The notes beneath the pieces are model-generated. The model had not been told where the DNA came from. It saw nothing but the letters and a program-made list of their open reading frames with translations, and ran no database searches. Both the position numbers and the translations under genes were made by a program. DNA of 16,626 bases, taken from contig JACJWK010000037.1 in the NCBI GenBank assembly GCA_020637195.1, forward strand, positions 1-16,626, read 5' to 3'. This DNA comes from Microthrixaceae bacterium. GTDB taxonomy: Bacteria; Actinomycetota; Acidimicrobiia; Acidimicrobiales; DATDAH01. Numbering within the stretch: position 1 is the first letter of the stretch; every line of letters begins with the position of its first letter. Shown piece after piece: positions 1 through 7,483 of the stretch.

Positions 1-182
1 AGGCCGCGGAACTGGAGCACGGTCGGGTTGGCGCCGAGCCGCTCGAGCAGGGGCTGGGCGACGGCCAGCCCGGTGAGCCCGGCGACGACCAGCAGTTGGT
101 TGAGCGGCCGCCGGCGCGCGGCGAGGGCGTCGGGTGCCCCGGAGGCCGGCGCCGACGGGGACCGGGTGGCGGTGGGCGACAA
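1..182 (-). CDS. N-terminal fragment of a membrane protein (possibly sulfatase-like), cut by the window edge
   Basis: Read on the minus strand from a TTG at 182, an open frame of 60 codons runs off the left end of the window without a stop. A GAGG ribosome-binding site (193-190) sits 7 nt before the TTG, which is why I chose this unusual start. The first 25 or so residues are rich in Ser, Ala and Pro, followed by Arg-Arg-Arg and then a hydrophobic segment beginning LLVVAGLTGLAVAQPLLERL. In my memory a helix ending AQPLL-x-x-LG-x-NP is typical of the N-terminus of actinobacterial multi-pass membrane proteins with a sulfatase or alkaline-phosphatase-fold domain, but no catalytic part is visible, so this is only a suggestion. 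The gene is divergent from the MDMPI-like gene at 271. It is too short and too GC-rich to stand out among the spurious frames here; the helix and the ribosome-binding site support it. Confidence 0.6.
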   Translation of the reverse strand, partial: MSPTATRSPSAPASGAPDALAARRRPLNQLLVVAGLTGLAVAQPLLERLGANPTVLQFRG

Positions 183-270
183 CTCGGGACCTCGTCGGGG
201 GAGCCCCGACCCTACCGCCGCGCCGCCGGCGGATCGGCGCGCGGCGACGCCGCTGTGGCACCGTGGGGCC

Positions 271-1137
271 GTGGAGCTGCGCCCCCGCTACGGCGACGAC
301 CCGGTCGTCGTCCTCGACGGCGATCCGGCGGCGATCGCGGACCCGGCCGCGCGCCAGCGGCGCCGCCTGGTCGACGCGCTGGGCACGCTCGACGACGAGC
401 AATGGGCGGCGCCCAGCCGGTGCGAGGGCTGGTCGGCCCGCGACGTCGTGGTCCACCTCGACGGCACCAACGCCTTCTGGACGCACTCGATCCGCGCCGG
501 GCTGGACGGCGCGCCCACCGAGCTCCTCGCCCGCTTCGACCCCTCGGCCACGCCGGCGCAGATGGTGGCCGGCGCCGGCGAGGTCTCACCGGCGGAGGTG
601 CTCGACCGGTTCGCGGCGTCGAGCGGGGCGCTCGCGGACCTGCTCTGCTCGCTGGGGCCCGACGACTGGTCGGCCACCGCCGAGTCGCCTCCCGGGCACG
701 TCAGCGTCTCGACGGTGGCCCACCACGCGCTGTGGGACTCGTGGGTGCACGAGCGCGACGTCCTGCTCCCGCTCGGCGTCGCGCCGGCCGAGGAGCCCGA
801 CGAGGTGGTGGCGTGCCTGCGCTACGCGGCCGCGCTCGCCCCCGGACTGGCCGTCACGATGGGCGAGGACCGTCGAGGGGTCCTCGTGATCGAGTCCCGC
901 CGCCCCGCCGCGGTGGTCGAGGTCACGGTCGCCGGTCGCGTCACGGTCCGGGCCGGGCACACGGCGGGGGCGACGCCCGACCTCACCCTGTCGGGAGACG
1001 CGGTCGCACTGGTCGAGGCGCTCAGCGTCCGGCGCCCGTTGGCGCCGCCCGTGACCGGCGACGCGGCGTGGCTGGTCGCCGGGCTGGCGACGGTGTTCGA
1101 GACCGACGCGCCGTCCGGGGGCCCCGAGCCCGGGTGA
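271..1137 (+). CDS. DinB/MDMPI-fold protein (maleylpyruvate isomerase family, mycothiol-dependent type)
   Basis: This 288-residue protein belongs to the maleylpyruvate isomerase / mycothiol-dependent enzyme family, whose members use a DinB-like four-helix bundle with a divalent metal and often act on mycothiol adducts. The family signature W-x-x-PS-x-CEGW-x-ARDVVVHL lies at residues 45-63. His62, His151/152 and His160-Glu161 (in a WVHERD segment) are the likely metal-binding set. Residues 190-270 form the usual SCP2-like C-terminal domain with a DLTLSGDAVALVEAL motif. I start at GTG 271 because the upstream open frame (back to 28) is low-complexity Ala/Arg/Pro sequence that overlaps the opposite-strand gene. 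No good ribosome-binding site is seen. The stop overlaps the next gene's start (GTGA), so the two are probably cotranscribed. The exact substrate cannot be told from sequence. Confidence 0.85.
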   Translation: MELRPRYGDDPVVVLDGDPAAIADPAARQRRRLVDALGTLDDEQWAAPSRCEGWSARDVVVHLDGTNAFWTHSIRAGLDGAPTELLARFDPSATPAQMVAGAGEVSPAEVLDRFAASSGALADLLCSLGPDDWSATAESPPGHVSVSTVAHHALWDSWVHERDVLLPLGVAPAEEPDEVVACLRYAAALAPGLAVTMGEDRRGVLVIESRRPAAVVEVTVAGRVTVRAGHTAGATPDLTLSGDAVALVEALSVRRPLAPPVTGDAAWLVAGLATVFETDAPSGGPEPG

Positions 1138-2903
1138 TCCTCGTCGACGCCGCCGGCGTCACCATGACGCGGCCCGGCCGGTCGCTGTTCACCGACCTGT
1201 CCCTCACCCTGTCCACGGGCGACCGCCTCGGGGTCGTCGGCGTCAACGGGTCGGGCAAGTCCACGCTCCTGCGGGTCCTGGCCGGACGGGTCGAGCCCGA
1301 GTCCGGGGTGGTGCGGCGGGGGAGTGGAGCGGTCGTGTCGATGCTCGACCAGGGCGACGACCTCGGCGCCGGCACGGTCCGGTCGGTGGTGGGGGGTGAC
1401 TGGCGGGCCGAGGCCGTCCTCGACCGCCTCGGCCTCACGCCGGTGCTCGACCGCGACGTCGCCTCGGTGTCGGGCGGCCAGCGCAAGCGGGCGGCGCTGG
1501 CCCGCGCCCTGTCGACCGAGTGCGACCTGCTCGTCCTCGACGAGCCCACGAACCACCTGGACATCGAGGCCATCGCCTGGTTGGAGGAGTGGCTGGCGGC
1601 GTTCACGGGCGGGTTGGCGCTCGTGACCCACGACCGCCACGTGCTCGACCGCGTCACCAACCGGGTGCTCGAGATCGACCGCACCGGCTCGTACGTCCAC
1701 GAGGGCGGCTACGCCTCGTACCTGGAGGGGCGGGCCGAGCGGGCGGCCCGGGCGGAGGCCGCCGAGGCCGTGCGGGCCAACCTGGCGAAGCGCGAGCTGA
1801 TCTGGCTGCGCCACGGCGCCCCGGCCCGCACCCGGAAGTCGAAGTACCGGGTGGCCCGGGCCGAGGAGCTCCAGCAGGTCGCCCGGACGGACGACGTGCG
1901 GGCCGAGGACCTCGACCTGCACCAGGGCACGCCCCGCCTGGGCAAGCACGTGATCGAGATGACCGACGTGTCGTTCGCGCACCCGGGCCGGCCGCCGCTG
2001 CTGGAGGGCGTCGACCTGCTCCTCGGCCCGGGCGACCGCATGGGGGTCGTGGGGGCCAACGGCGCCGGCAAGAGCACGCTGCTGGGCCTCGTCGCCGGCG
2101 AGCTGGCGCCCACGTCGGGTGAGGTGCGGATCGGGCCGACGGTGCAGCTCGCCCACTATGACCAGACCGGGCGCCACCTGGACCCCGGGCTCCGGGTGCA
2201 CGAGGTGGTGTGCGGCGTCGGGGTGAAGCCCGACTGGCGTGACGTGCGGCTCATGGAGCGGTTCTGGTTCGACGCCGACGCGCAGCGGGCCCCGGTCGAG
2301 CTGCTCTCGGGCGGCGAGCGGCGGCGCCTCCAGCTCGTCGCGCTGCTCATGACCAGGCCGAACGTGCTGCTGCTCGACGAGCCGACGAACGACCTCGACC
2401 TCGACACCCTCCGGGTGCTCGAGGAGTTCCTCGACGACTGGCCCGGCACCCTCGTGGTGGCGTCGCACGACCGGGCCTTCCTCGGACACACCGTGGAGGA
2501 CGTCGTGATCCTCGACGGGTCGGGCACGGCGGCCCGTCGTCCGGGTGGCTACGCGGCGTGGGCCGACGAGCGACTCGCGGCCCGCCGACGCGGGCGGGGC
2601 GGGGGCGCCGAGGGTTCCGAGCCGGGAGCGGGAGCCCGGGCCGGGAGGCGTCGCTCGGTCCCGGCCGGTCCGAAGCCGCGGTCGCGCAGCACGCTCACCC
2701 GGCTGCTGCGGGAGGCGGACAAGGAGGTGCAGAAGCTGGCCCGCCGCCGGGAGCGCCTGCACGAGCAGCTTCTGGAGGCGGCCGCCGACCACCAGGAGCT
2801 GGCCCGGCTCGGCACCGAGGAGGCCGCGGTCGCCGCCCGGCTCGAGGCCGCCGAGGAGGCGTGGCTCGCGCTCGCCGAGGAGGCCGAGGCCCTCGACGCG
2901 TGA
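1134..2903 (+). CDS. uup: ABC-F ATPase, Uup-like
   Basis: A 589-residue soluble ABC-F protein: two ATPase domains in one chain and no membrane segment. These proteins bind the ribosomal E site or nucleic acid rather than transport. Domain 1 has Walker A GVNGSGKST (36-44), signature SGGQ (113-116), Walker B LLVLDEPTN with Asp136/Glu137 and switch His166. Domain 2 has GANGAGKST (307-315), signature LSGGE (391-395), Asp415/Glu416 and His445. The linker at 213-247 carries ELIWLRHGAPARTRKSK, the hallmark of the Uup branch. Residues 515-589 form a Glu/Arg/Ala-rich coiled coil like the Uup C-terminal domain, which in E. coli binds DNA. A low-complexity Gly/Arg hinge (485-513) precedes it. The GTG start overlaps the preceding stop, giving coupling without a separate ribosome-binding site. 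The frame is open far upstream, but that part is a shadow of the MDMPI gene. Confidence 0.93.
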   Translation: MILVDAAGVTMTRPGRSLFTDLSLTLSTGDRLGVVGVNGSGKSTLLRVLAGRVEPESGVVRRGSGAVVSMLDQGDDLGAGTVRSVVGGDWRAEAVLDRLGLTPVLDRDVASVSGGQRKRAALARALSTECDLLVLDEPTNHLDIEAIAWLEEWLAAFTGGLALVTHDRHVLDRVTNRVLEIDRTGSYVHEGGYASYLEGRAERAARAEAAEAVRANLAKRELIWLRHGAPARTRKSKYRVARAEELQQVARTDDVRAEDLDLHQGTPRLGKHVIEMTDVSFAHPGRPPLLEGVDLLLGPGDRMGVVGANGAGKSTLLGLVAGELAPTSGEVRIGPTVQLAHYDQTGRHLDPGLRVHEVVCGVGVKPDWRDVRLMERFWFDADAQRAPVELLSGGERRRLQLVALLMTRPNVLLLDEPTNDLDLDTLRVLEEFLDDWPGTLVVASHDRAFLGHTVEDVVILDGSGTAARRPGGYAAWADERLAARRRGRGGGAEGSEPGAGARAGRRRSVPAGPKPRSRSTLTRLLREADKEVQKLARRRERLHEQLLEAAADHQELARLGTEEAAVAARLEAAEEAWLALAEEAEALDA

Positions 2904-2916
2904 TCGTCAGGGCCCC

Positions 2917-3846
2917 TCAGAAGTAGTAGGGGAAGCGCGACCAGTCGGGCGGGCGCTTCTCGAGGAAGGCGTCGCGGCCCTCGACGGCCTCGTCGGTCAT
3001 GTAGGCCAGGCGGGTGGCCTCGCCGGCGAACACCTGCTGGCCGACCAGCCCGTCGTCGATCAGGTTGAACGAGTACTTCAGCATGCGCTGGGCGGTCGGG
3101 CTCTTGGCGTTGACCAGGCCCGCCCAGCGCAGGCCCTCCGCCTCGAGCTCGTCGTGGTCGACCACCGCGTTGACGGTGCCCATGCGATGGCCGTCCTCGG
3201 CGGAGTACTCCTGGCCCAGGAAGAAGATCTCCCGGGCGAACTTCTGGCCGACCTGGCGGGCCAGGTAGGCCGAGCCGAACCCCCCGTCGAAGCTGCCCAC
3301 GTCGGCGTCGGTCTGTTTGAACCGGGCGTGCTGGCGGCTCGCCAGGGTGAGGTCGCAGACCACGTGGAGGCTGTGGCCGCCGCCGGCGGCCCACCCGTTG
3401 ACCAGGCAGATCACGACCTTCGGCATGAACCGGATGAGCCGCTGCACCTCGAGGATGTGGAGCCGACCGGCCCGTGCCGGGTCGATGCTCTCGGAGGTCT
3501 CCCCCTCGGCGTACCGGTAGCCGTCGCGGCCCCGGATGCGCTGGTCGCCACCCGAGCAGAACGCCCACACGCCGTCTTTGGGGGCGGGACCGTTGCCGGT
3601 GAGCAGCACGCAGCCGACGTCGGAGGACATGCGGGCGTGGTCGAGGGCCCGGTACAGCTCGTCCACCGTGTGGGGCCGGAACGCGTTGCGCACCTCGGGC
3701 CGGTCGAACGCGATCCGCACCGTGCCCGCTCGCCGCTTCGTGGGGTCGCCGGGGTCCTGGTCCACCGCCCGGTGGTAGGTGATGTCGGTGAAGTCGAAGC
3801 CCTCCACCACCCGCCAGGCGGCGGCGTCGAACGTCTCGGAGACCAT
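2917..3846 (-). CDS. menB: 1,4-dihydroxy-2-naphthoyl-CoA synthase
   Basis: MenB, a crotonase-fold enzyme, closes the second ring of the naphthoquinone from o-succinylbenzoyl-CoA in menaquinone synthesis in the cytoplasm. The 309-residue length fits the actinobacterial form (about 300). Recognisable parts are FCSGGDQRIRG (96-106, oxyanion loop region), VNGWAAGGGHSLH (149-161, the second oxyanion site), FKQTDADVGSFDGGFGS (176-192) and the C-terminal AYMTDEAVEGRDAFLEKRPP. Asp180, Ser185 and Tyr282 align with the catalytic Asp185, Ser190 and Tyr287 I recall from the M. tuberculosis enzyme. Asp180 makes it the bicarbonate-independent type; E. coli-type enzymes have Gly there. The ATG start at 3846 has a strong AGGAAGGGG ribosome-binding site. 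No other men genes are in the window. It is convergent with the ABC-F gene (13-nt gap). Confidence 0.96.
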   Translation of the reverse strand: MVSETFDAAAWRVVEGFDFTDITYHRAVDQDPGDPTKRRAGTVRIAFDRPEVRNAFRPHTVDELYRALDHARMSSDVGCVLLTGNGPAPKDGVWAFCSGGDQRIRGRDGYRYAEGETSESIDPARAGRLHILEVQRLIRFMPKVVICLVNGWAAGGGHSLHVVCDLTLASRQHARFKQTDADVGSFDGGFGSAYLARQVGQKFAREIFFLGQEYSAEDGHRMGTVNAVVDHDELEAEGLRWAGLVNAKSPTAQRMLKYSFNLIDDGLVGQQVFAGEATRLAYMTDEAVEGRDAFLEKRPPDWSRFPYYF

Positions 3847-3978
3847 CGCCCCTTCCTAGCGCACCCGTCGGCTCGCCATCACCGTCCGCTCGCCCTCGGA
3901 CGCACGCCGGGAGGATCTGCCGGCCACCCGTGACCGACCGCGCGCCCCGCCGGTGCCTCTCGCCGCCACCCGGCGCCG

Positions 3979-4608
3979 TCAGGCGGGGATGCCGTAGCGG
4001 GCGGCGAGCTGGTCGGCCTTGGCCGAGAAGCTGGCGGCCTCCTCGGGGAACGTCGTGGAGGCCGCCTTGGCCCGGAGGCGCTCGATGCGTCGGCGGCGGT
4101 CGGCCCGGGTGGCGTCCTCGGGCACGGGCGCCGGCGTCCACTCGTCGATGATCAGGCCGACCCGCGCGACGACGTCGACGGTCAGCTCCTCGACGACCGA
4201 GATCGCGTGGTGGACGGCCTGGTCGACCGAGGCGCCGTGGCGGAGCTGCTCGTGGGCGACCGCGATGGCCTCGCGGCCGAGCTCCACCTCGATCAGGCCG
4301 GTGGTGGCCTCGTAGCCGTACCACTCGGCCCGGCGCGACCGGGCGACCTCGCCGGCCCACGCCCGGAGTCGCCGGTCGGCCTCGTCGCGATCGGCGCGGA
4401 ACTCGTCCACCCGCTGCTGGGCCTGCTCCCGGCGGGCCTGGCGCTGCTGGACCAGCCGCAGCGGTGCATCGCCGTCGGCGGGGGGCGTCGGCGGCGGCGC
4501 GGCGCGTCGGTGCCGCCGGGGCAGGTCGGCCGGGTCCCTCCGCAGGTGGGCCGCGAGCAGCACGACCCCCAGCGCGGCCGCGAGGAGGGTCGCGGTCACC
4601 AGGGTCAT
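3979..4608 (-). CDS. Membrane-anchored DUF2786-like protein
   Basis: A 209-residue protein of unknown function. Residues 3-20 form a single hydrophobic helix, followed by a basic and proline-rich stretch (22-48) and a charged coiled-coil-like segment (50-95). The middle (95-160) is helical, with YGYEATTGLIEVELGREAI and a conserved-looking VGLIIDEW. The C-terminus (174-207) reads RIERLRAKAASTTFPEEAAS then AKADQLAARYGI, the core of the DUF2786 family, which recurs in actinobacteria and phages near DNA-related genes and has no established activity. Usually that domain starts a soluble protein; here it ends a membrane-anchored one. The ATG at 4608 follows a GGGAGGGG site, rather close. A competing ATG at 4618 is in another frame and gives Arg/Gly/Pro-rich noise. 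It lies 44 nt downstream of the acyltransferase and is probably cotranscribed with it. Confidence 0.8.
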   Translation of the reverse strand: MTLVTATLLAAALGVVLLAAHLRRDPADLPRRHRRAAPPPTPPADGDAPLRLVQQRQARREQAQQRVDEFRADRDEADRRLRAWAGEVARSRRAEWYGYEATTGLIEVELGREAIAVAHEQLRHGASVDQAVHHAISVVEELTVDVVARVGLIIDEWTPAPVPEDATRADRRRRIERLRAKAASTTFPEEAASFSAKADQLAARYGIPA

Positions 4609-4652
4609 CCCCTCCCATCGGCGGGCCGGGTCCCGGCGTTGACCTCGCGGTG

Positions 4653-6779
4653 TCAGGGGCCGGTGGTCGGCGATGAGCCGGTGGCCGCGGTCGCCGGCGC
4701 GGTGGTCGCGACCGGCCCCCGGTCGGCGAGGTAGCGCCGGAGGATCTCGGGCCCGAGCCAGTCGGTGCTGATCGCAGTGGCGGCGTCCCACGTGAGGTGG
4801 ATGCCGTCGGGACGCAGCGTCGGGTCCATCTCGCCGCCCGGCGTCGAGCGCAGGTAGCCGGCGAGGTCGACGACTGCGGCCTCGCCGGGCCGGGCGTCGG
4901 CGACCTCGGCGAGCACCGCGTTGAACCGGGCCATGCGCGACGGGTCGGAGGCCGGGCGCTCGAACGCGGGCGGGACGCCGTCCTGGGTGCCGATGCGGAT
5001 CAGCGGGCTGGTGAGCAGGTAGACGACGGCCCCGCCCGCCGACAGGATGTCGACGGCCTCGTCGAGCTCCCGGCGCACCAGGTCGTCGACCGCGGGCTGC
5101 CCGAGGTGGACCCACTCGCCGGTGTCCTCGTCGCGCCAGTCGGCGACCTCCCACGGTCCCACCACCAGCAGGGCGATGTCGGGGTCGGTGGCGGCGATGT
5201 CCGCCGCCCACGCCTCGTCCACCGACGCGCACGTGTCGGGCGCGTCCGCCTCGCCGTCGTAGCGGAACCGGGTGAAGTGGTCGTCGGGCAGCAGGCCACA
5301 GCCGAGCTCGTTGACCCCGCCCTCGCCCCGGGCCAGCCCGCTCGCCTGCACCCACCCGCCGAAGCCGAGCCCCAGGCGCAGCGCGGTGGAGTCGCCGTAG
5401 AGCGCGATCTCGGGGCGGCCTGCGGCGGCCAGGTCGGCGGGGGGCGGCGTGGCGGCGAGGTCGGCGACGGGGGCGTCGGTGAAGTCCCCCGCCTCGACCA
5501 GGGCCTGGGCCTCCTCGAAGGTGGGCTCGGCGTCGCGGCCCGGCACGGTCACGACCACCGCGCCGACGACCACGACGAGCGCGGCGGCGGGCGCCAGCAC
5601 GAGCGCCTCGCGACCCGCGAGGACCCGCCGGGCGCGGACCGGCCGCTCGAGCAGCGCGTACGACGCGACGGCGGCGCCGACGGTGACCAGCACCCGCAGC
5701 ACGAACAACGGGCCGGTCCCCAACCCGGTGCGCTCGGGGGTGAGCCAGAGGAAGATCGGCCAGTGGAACAGGTACACGCCGTAGGAGATCAGGCCGAGGC
5801 GGCGCAACGGCTCCCAGGCGAGGGCCCGGGAGACCGCGGTGCCGGGGTGGACCGCCCCGGCCACGAGCGCCGCGGACACGAGCGCGAAGGCGGTCAGGCC
5901 GCCGCGGTAGAGCCACGCGTCGGCGAGATCGACCCGCGACCACGCCACCACGGTGACCGCGAGCGCGGCGAGGCCGAGCGATCCCGCCAGGCGCCGCCCG
6001 GCGCCGTCCAGGTGCCGCCGGTGGAGCGCGACGGCCAGGAGCGCGCCGAGGGTGAGCTCGGCCGATCGGGTGTCGGTGCCGTAGTAGATGCGGTCGATCG
6101 CGGCGCCTTGGAGCAGCGCGGTGGCCAGCAGCGAGCCGACCACGGCCACGCCGAGCCCGACGGCCACCGTCCGCCGGACGTCGCCGGTGCGTCGGGCGAC
6201 CGCGAAGAGCCCGACCATGGCGACGGGGTAGAGCAGGTAGAACTGCTCCTCGATCGCGAGCGACCAGAAGTGCTGGGTGGGCGACGGCGCCGCGAAGAGG
6301 TCCGCGTAGCTCGTCCCCGAGACGATGAGCTGCCAATTGGCGACGTCGGCGAGCGCAGCCGCCACCTGCACGCGGAGGTGCGCGAGCTGGCCGGCGGTGG
6401 CCACCGTCGCGCCGAACACGACGACGCCGGCGAGGCACAGCAGCGAGGCGGGGAGCAGGCGCCGGAACCGCCGCGACCAGAAGCGCCGGAGGCCCACCCG
6501 ACCGTGCTGGTCGTGCTCGACCAGCAGCACGGTCGTGATGAGGAACCCCGACAGCGTGAAGAACGTGGAGACCCCGAGGAACCCGCCGGTGGCCCAGCCG
6601 AATCCGCCGTGGAAGGTGAGGACGGCCGCGACCGCGATGCCGCGCAGGCCGTCGAGCGCCGGGACGTACGGCGTCGACCCGGGCCCCTCCACCGGCGGGC
6701 GCCGTCGCGCGGACGCGACCGGTAGGCGTGATCGCGCGGCGTCCGGCGTCGAGGTACCGCCCACCGTCGTCACGACCAT
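4653..6779 (-). CDS. Membrane O-acyltransferase, acyltransferase-3 domain fused to SGNH domain (OafA/YrhL type)
   Basis: A 708-residue integral membrane protein that probably transfers acetyl or acyl groups onto an extracytoplasmic glycan. The N-terminal half (about 38-410) is an acyltransferase-3 domain with some ten hydrophobic helices. It opens with YVPALDGLRGIAV and keeps His57, the FFTLSGFLIT segment, RFWSRRFRRLLPA (100-112) and FWSLAIEEQFYLLYP (171-185). The C-terminal half (about 455-700) is an SGNH esterase-like domain with block I YGDST (nucleophile Ser464) and the DGIH block (Asp658, His661). This fusion is the one seen in peptidoglycan and O-antigen acetylases. I chose ATG 6779: upstream sequence to 6902 in frame is only Ala/Pro/Arg-rich. 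No clear ribosome-binding site is visible, so the start could be GTG 6782. The acceptor glycan is unknown. Confidence 0.9.
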   Translation of the reverse strand: MVVTTVGGTSTPDAARSRLPVASARRRPPVEGPGSTPYVPALDGLRGIAVAAVLTFHGGFGWATGGFLGVSTFFTLSGFLITTVLLVEHDQHGRVGLRRFWSRRFRRLLPASLLCLAGVVVFGATVATAGQLAHLRVQVAAALADVANWQLIVSGTSYADLFAAPSPTQHFWSLAIEEQFYLLYPVAMVGLFAVARRTGDVRRTVAVGLGVAVVGSLLATALLQGAAIDRIYYGTDTRSAELTLGALLAVALHRRHLDGAGRRLAGSLGLAALAVTVVAWSRVDLADAWLYRGGLTAFALVSAALVAGAVHPGTAVSRALAWEPLRRLGLISYGVYLFHWPIFLWLTPERTGLGTGPLFVLRVLVTVGAAVASYALLERPVRARRVLAGREALVLAPAAALVVVVGAVVVTVPGRDAEPTFEEAQALVEAGDFTDAPVADLAATPPPADLAAAGRPEIALYGDSTALRLGLGFGGWVQASGLARGEGGVNELGCGLLPDDHFTRFRYDGEADAPDTCASVDEAWAADIAATDPDIALLVVGPWEVADWRDEDTGEWVHLGQPAVDDLVRRELDEAVDILSAGGAVVYLLTSPLIRIGTQDGVPPAFERPASDPSRMARFNAVLAEVADARPGEAAVVDLAGYLRSTPGGEMDPTLRPDGIHLTWDAATAISTDWLGPEILRRYLADRGPVATTAPATAATGSSPTTGP

Positions 6780-6877
6780 CACGCTGGCAGAGGCGGGCGA
6801 CGTCCGACCACTCCGGGCGGGTCGCCCCGGGGCCGGGGGCCGCCGGCGCGCGGCCTCACCGCACGGGACGCCCGTGG

Positions 6878-6910
6878 GGGAGCGGGCCGGCGCCGGGCCC
6901 ACCCGCTCCC
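6878..6910 (-). terminator. Candidate factor-dependent/GC hairpin terminator after the small basic gene
   Basis: A perfect 9-bp inverted repeat, GGGAGCGGG (6878-6886) and CCCGCTCCC (6902-6910), is separated by 15 nt. The loop itself contains the palindrome CCGGCGCCGG. It begins 4 nt after the stop codon of the minus-strand gene ending at 6915. There is no U-tract, as is common for hairpin terminators in high-GC actinobacteria. It could equally be an mRNA-stabilising hairpin. Confidence 0.5.
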
Positions 6911-6914
6911 GGGA

Positions 6915-7340
6915 CTACTTCGAGCTGCGGGTGATGCCCGCCGCCTTCAGCGTCGAGGCGGGCACGCCGATCTCGCGCCAGGCCGCGTAGCTGATGCCCT
7001 TGCGCTGGCTGTAGGGCCCCGCCGCCTCGACGAAGGCCTGCTCGATCCCCTCGAGGTCGACGGTCTCCTCCTCCTCGGCGAGCTCGGCCTGCAGGTCCAG
7101 GCGCTCCTGGCTCAGTTGGAGGCGCTTGACGGGGTCGGCCTTCTCGAGCTGGGCCTCGACCGTCTCGAGCCGCTTGGCCACCGACTCCCGGGTGCGCTTG
7201 CGGCCGCGCTTGGGCTTCGACGACTCGAGCGCCTCGAGGTAGCGACGGACGGCTCGGCCCTGCTCGCGCCCTTCGGCGAGAGCGGCCTTGTGCGCGTCCG
7301 ACATCGTGCGATTGGTTGTGTTGGAACTTGCCATGGGCAT
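6915..7340 (-). CDS. Small basic/coiled-coil protein, putative nucleoid-associated (Lsr2-like C-terminus?)
   Basis: A 141-residue protein of a kind I recognise as common but uncharacterised in actinobacteria. Residues 13-40 form a helix (MSDAHKAALAEG onward), 42-50 is the basic KPKRGRKRT with an AT-hook-like RGR core, 51-107 is a highly charged helical segment likely to coil, and 110-136 carries YSQRKGISYAAWREIGVPAS. That last block resembles helix-turn-helix or Lsr2-type small DNA-binding ends, so DNA binding is an inference, not shown. I chose ATG 7340 because AGAGG (7354-7350) lies 9 nt before it. ATG 7304, where the conserved part starts, has no ribosome-binding site, but it remains the alternative. 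A GC hairpin follows the stop. The gene is divergent from the TetR gene and may be one of its targets. Confidence 0.8.
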   Translation of the reverse strand: MPMASSNTTNRTMSDAHKAALAEGREQGRAVRRYLEALESSKPKRGRKRTRESVAKRLETVEAQLEKADPVKRLQLSQERLDLQAELAEEEETVDLEGIEQAFVEAAGPYSQRKGISYAAWREIGVPASTLKAAGITRSSK

Positions 7341-7483
7341 GACTGTACACCTCTGTCTAGCCGGGTCGTGACATCGTGTGGGCGCCTCTATTCTGCCCCG
7401 AACAACGGTCTCCATGCGGGCCATTGTTCGTTGGAATGCGATTGTAGGCGTTCGGTGACATCTCATCAGTGAGGGAGGGCGGC
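7341..7483. promoter_or_regulatory. Divergent control region between the small basic gene and the TetR gene
   Basis: These 143 bases are noticeably richer in A and T than the coding sequence around them, as expected for a double promoter region. They hold the inverted repeat at 7399-7430 and two copies of GTGACATC (7368-7375 and 7455-7462). A GAGGGAGGG ribosome-binding site (7471-7479) precedes the TetR start. I could not settle -35/-10 hexamers: TTGTTC at 7424 and AGAATA-like sequence on the minus strand near 7391 are only weak candidates. Confidence 0.6.
7399..7430. promoter_or_regulatory. Inverted repeat, candidate TetR operator
   Basis: CGAACAA (7399-7405) and TTGTTCG (7424-7430) are perfect 7-bp complements separated by 18 bp. 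They lie between the divergent genes about 54 bp before the TetR start. The 32-bp span fits the footprints seen for TetR-family dimers of the larger (QacR-like) kind. The spacing is wide for a classical TetR operator, so the assignment is tentative. Confidence 0.4.

Noticed and set aside
96..1133. Upstream extension of the ABC-F frame
   Set aside because: The added residues are Arg/Gly/Pro-rich noise and overlap the well-supported MDMPI-like gene; the domain begins at the GTG at 1134.
822..2792. Minus-strand open frame of 656 codons
   Set aside because: It is antisense to the ABC-F gene, whose Walker and signature motifs are complete. The product is Arg/Gly/His/Val-rich low complexity without domains, a normal effect of high GC.
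2549..4618. Minus-strand open frame of 689 codons
   Set aside because: It runs antisense to the ABC-F tail and out of frame through menB, which is unmistakable; its composition is Arg/Pro/Gly-rich.
4609..6438. Long N-terminal extension of the DUF2786-like frame
   Set aside because: It overlaps the acyltransferase in another frame and is Arg-rich noise; the true start at 4608 has a membrane helix directly after it.
4797..6725. Plus-strand open frame of 642 codons
   Set aside because: It is the antisense shadow of the acyltransferase gene, with no recognisable domain and biased composition.
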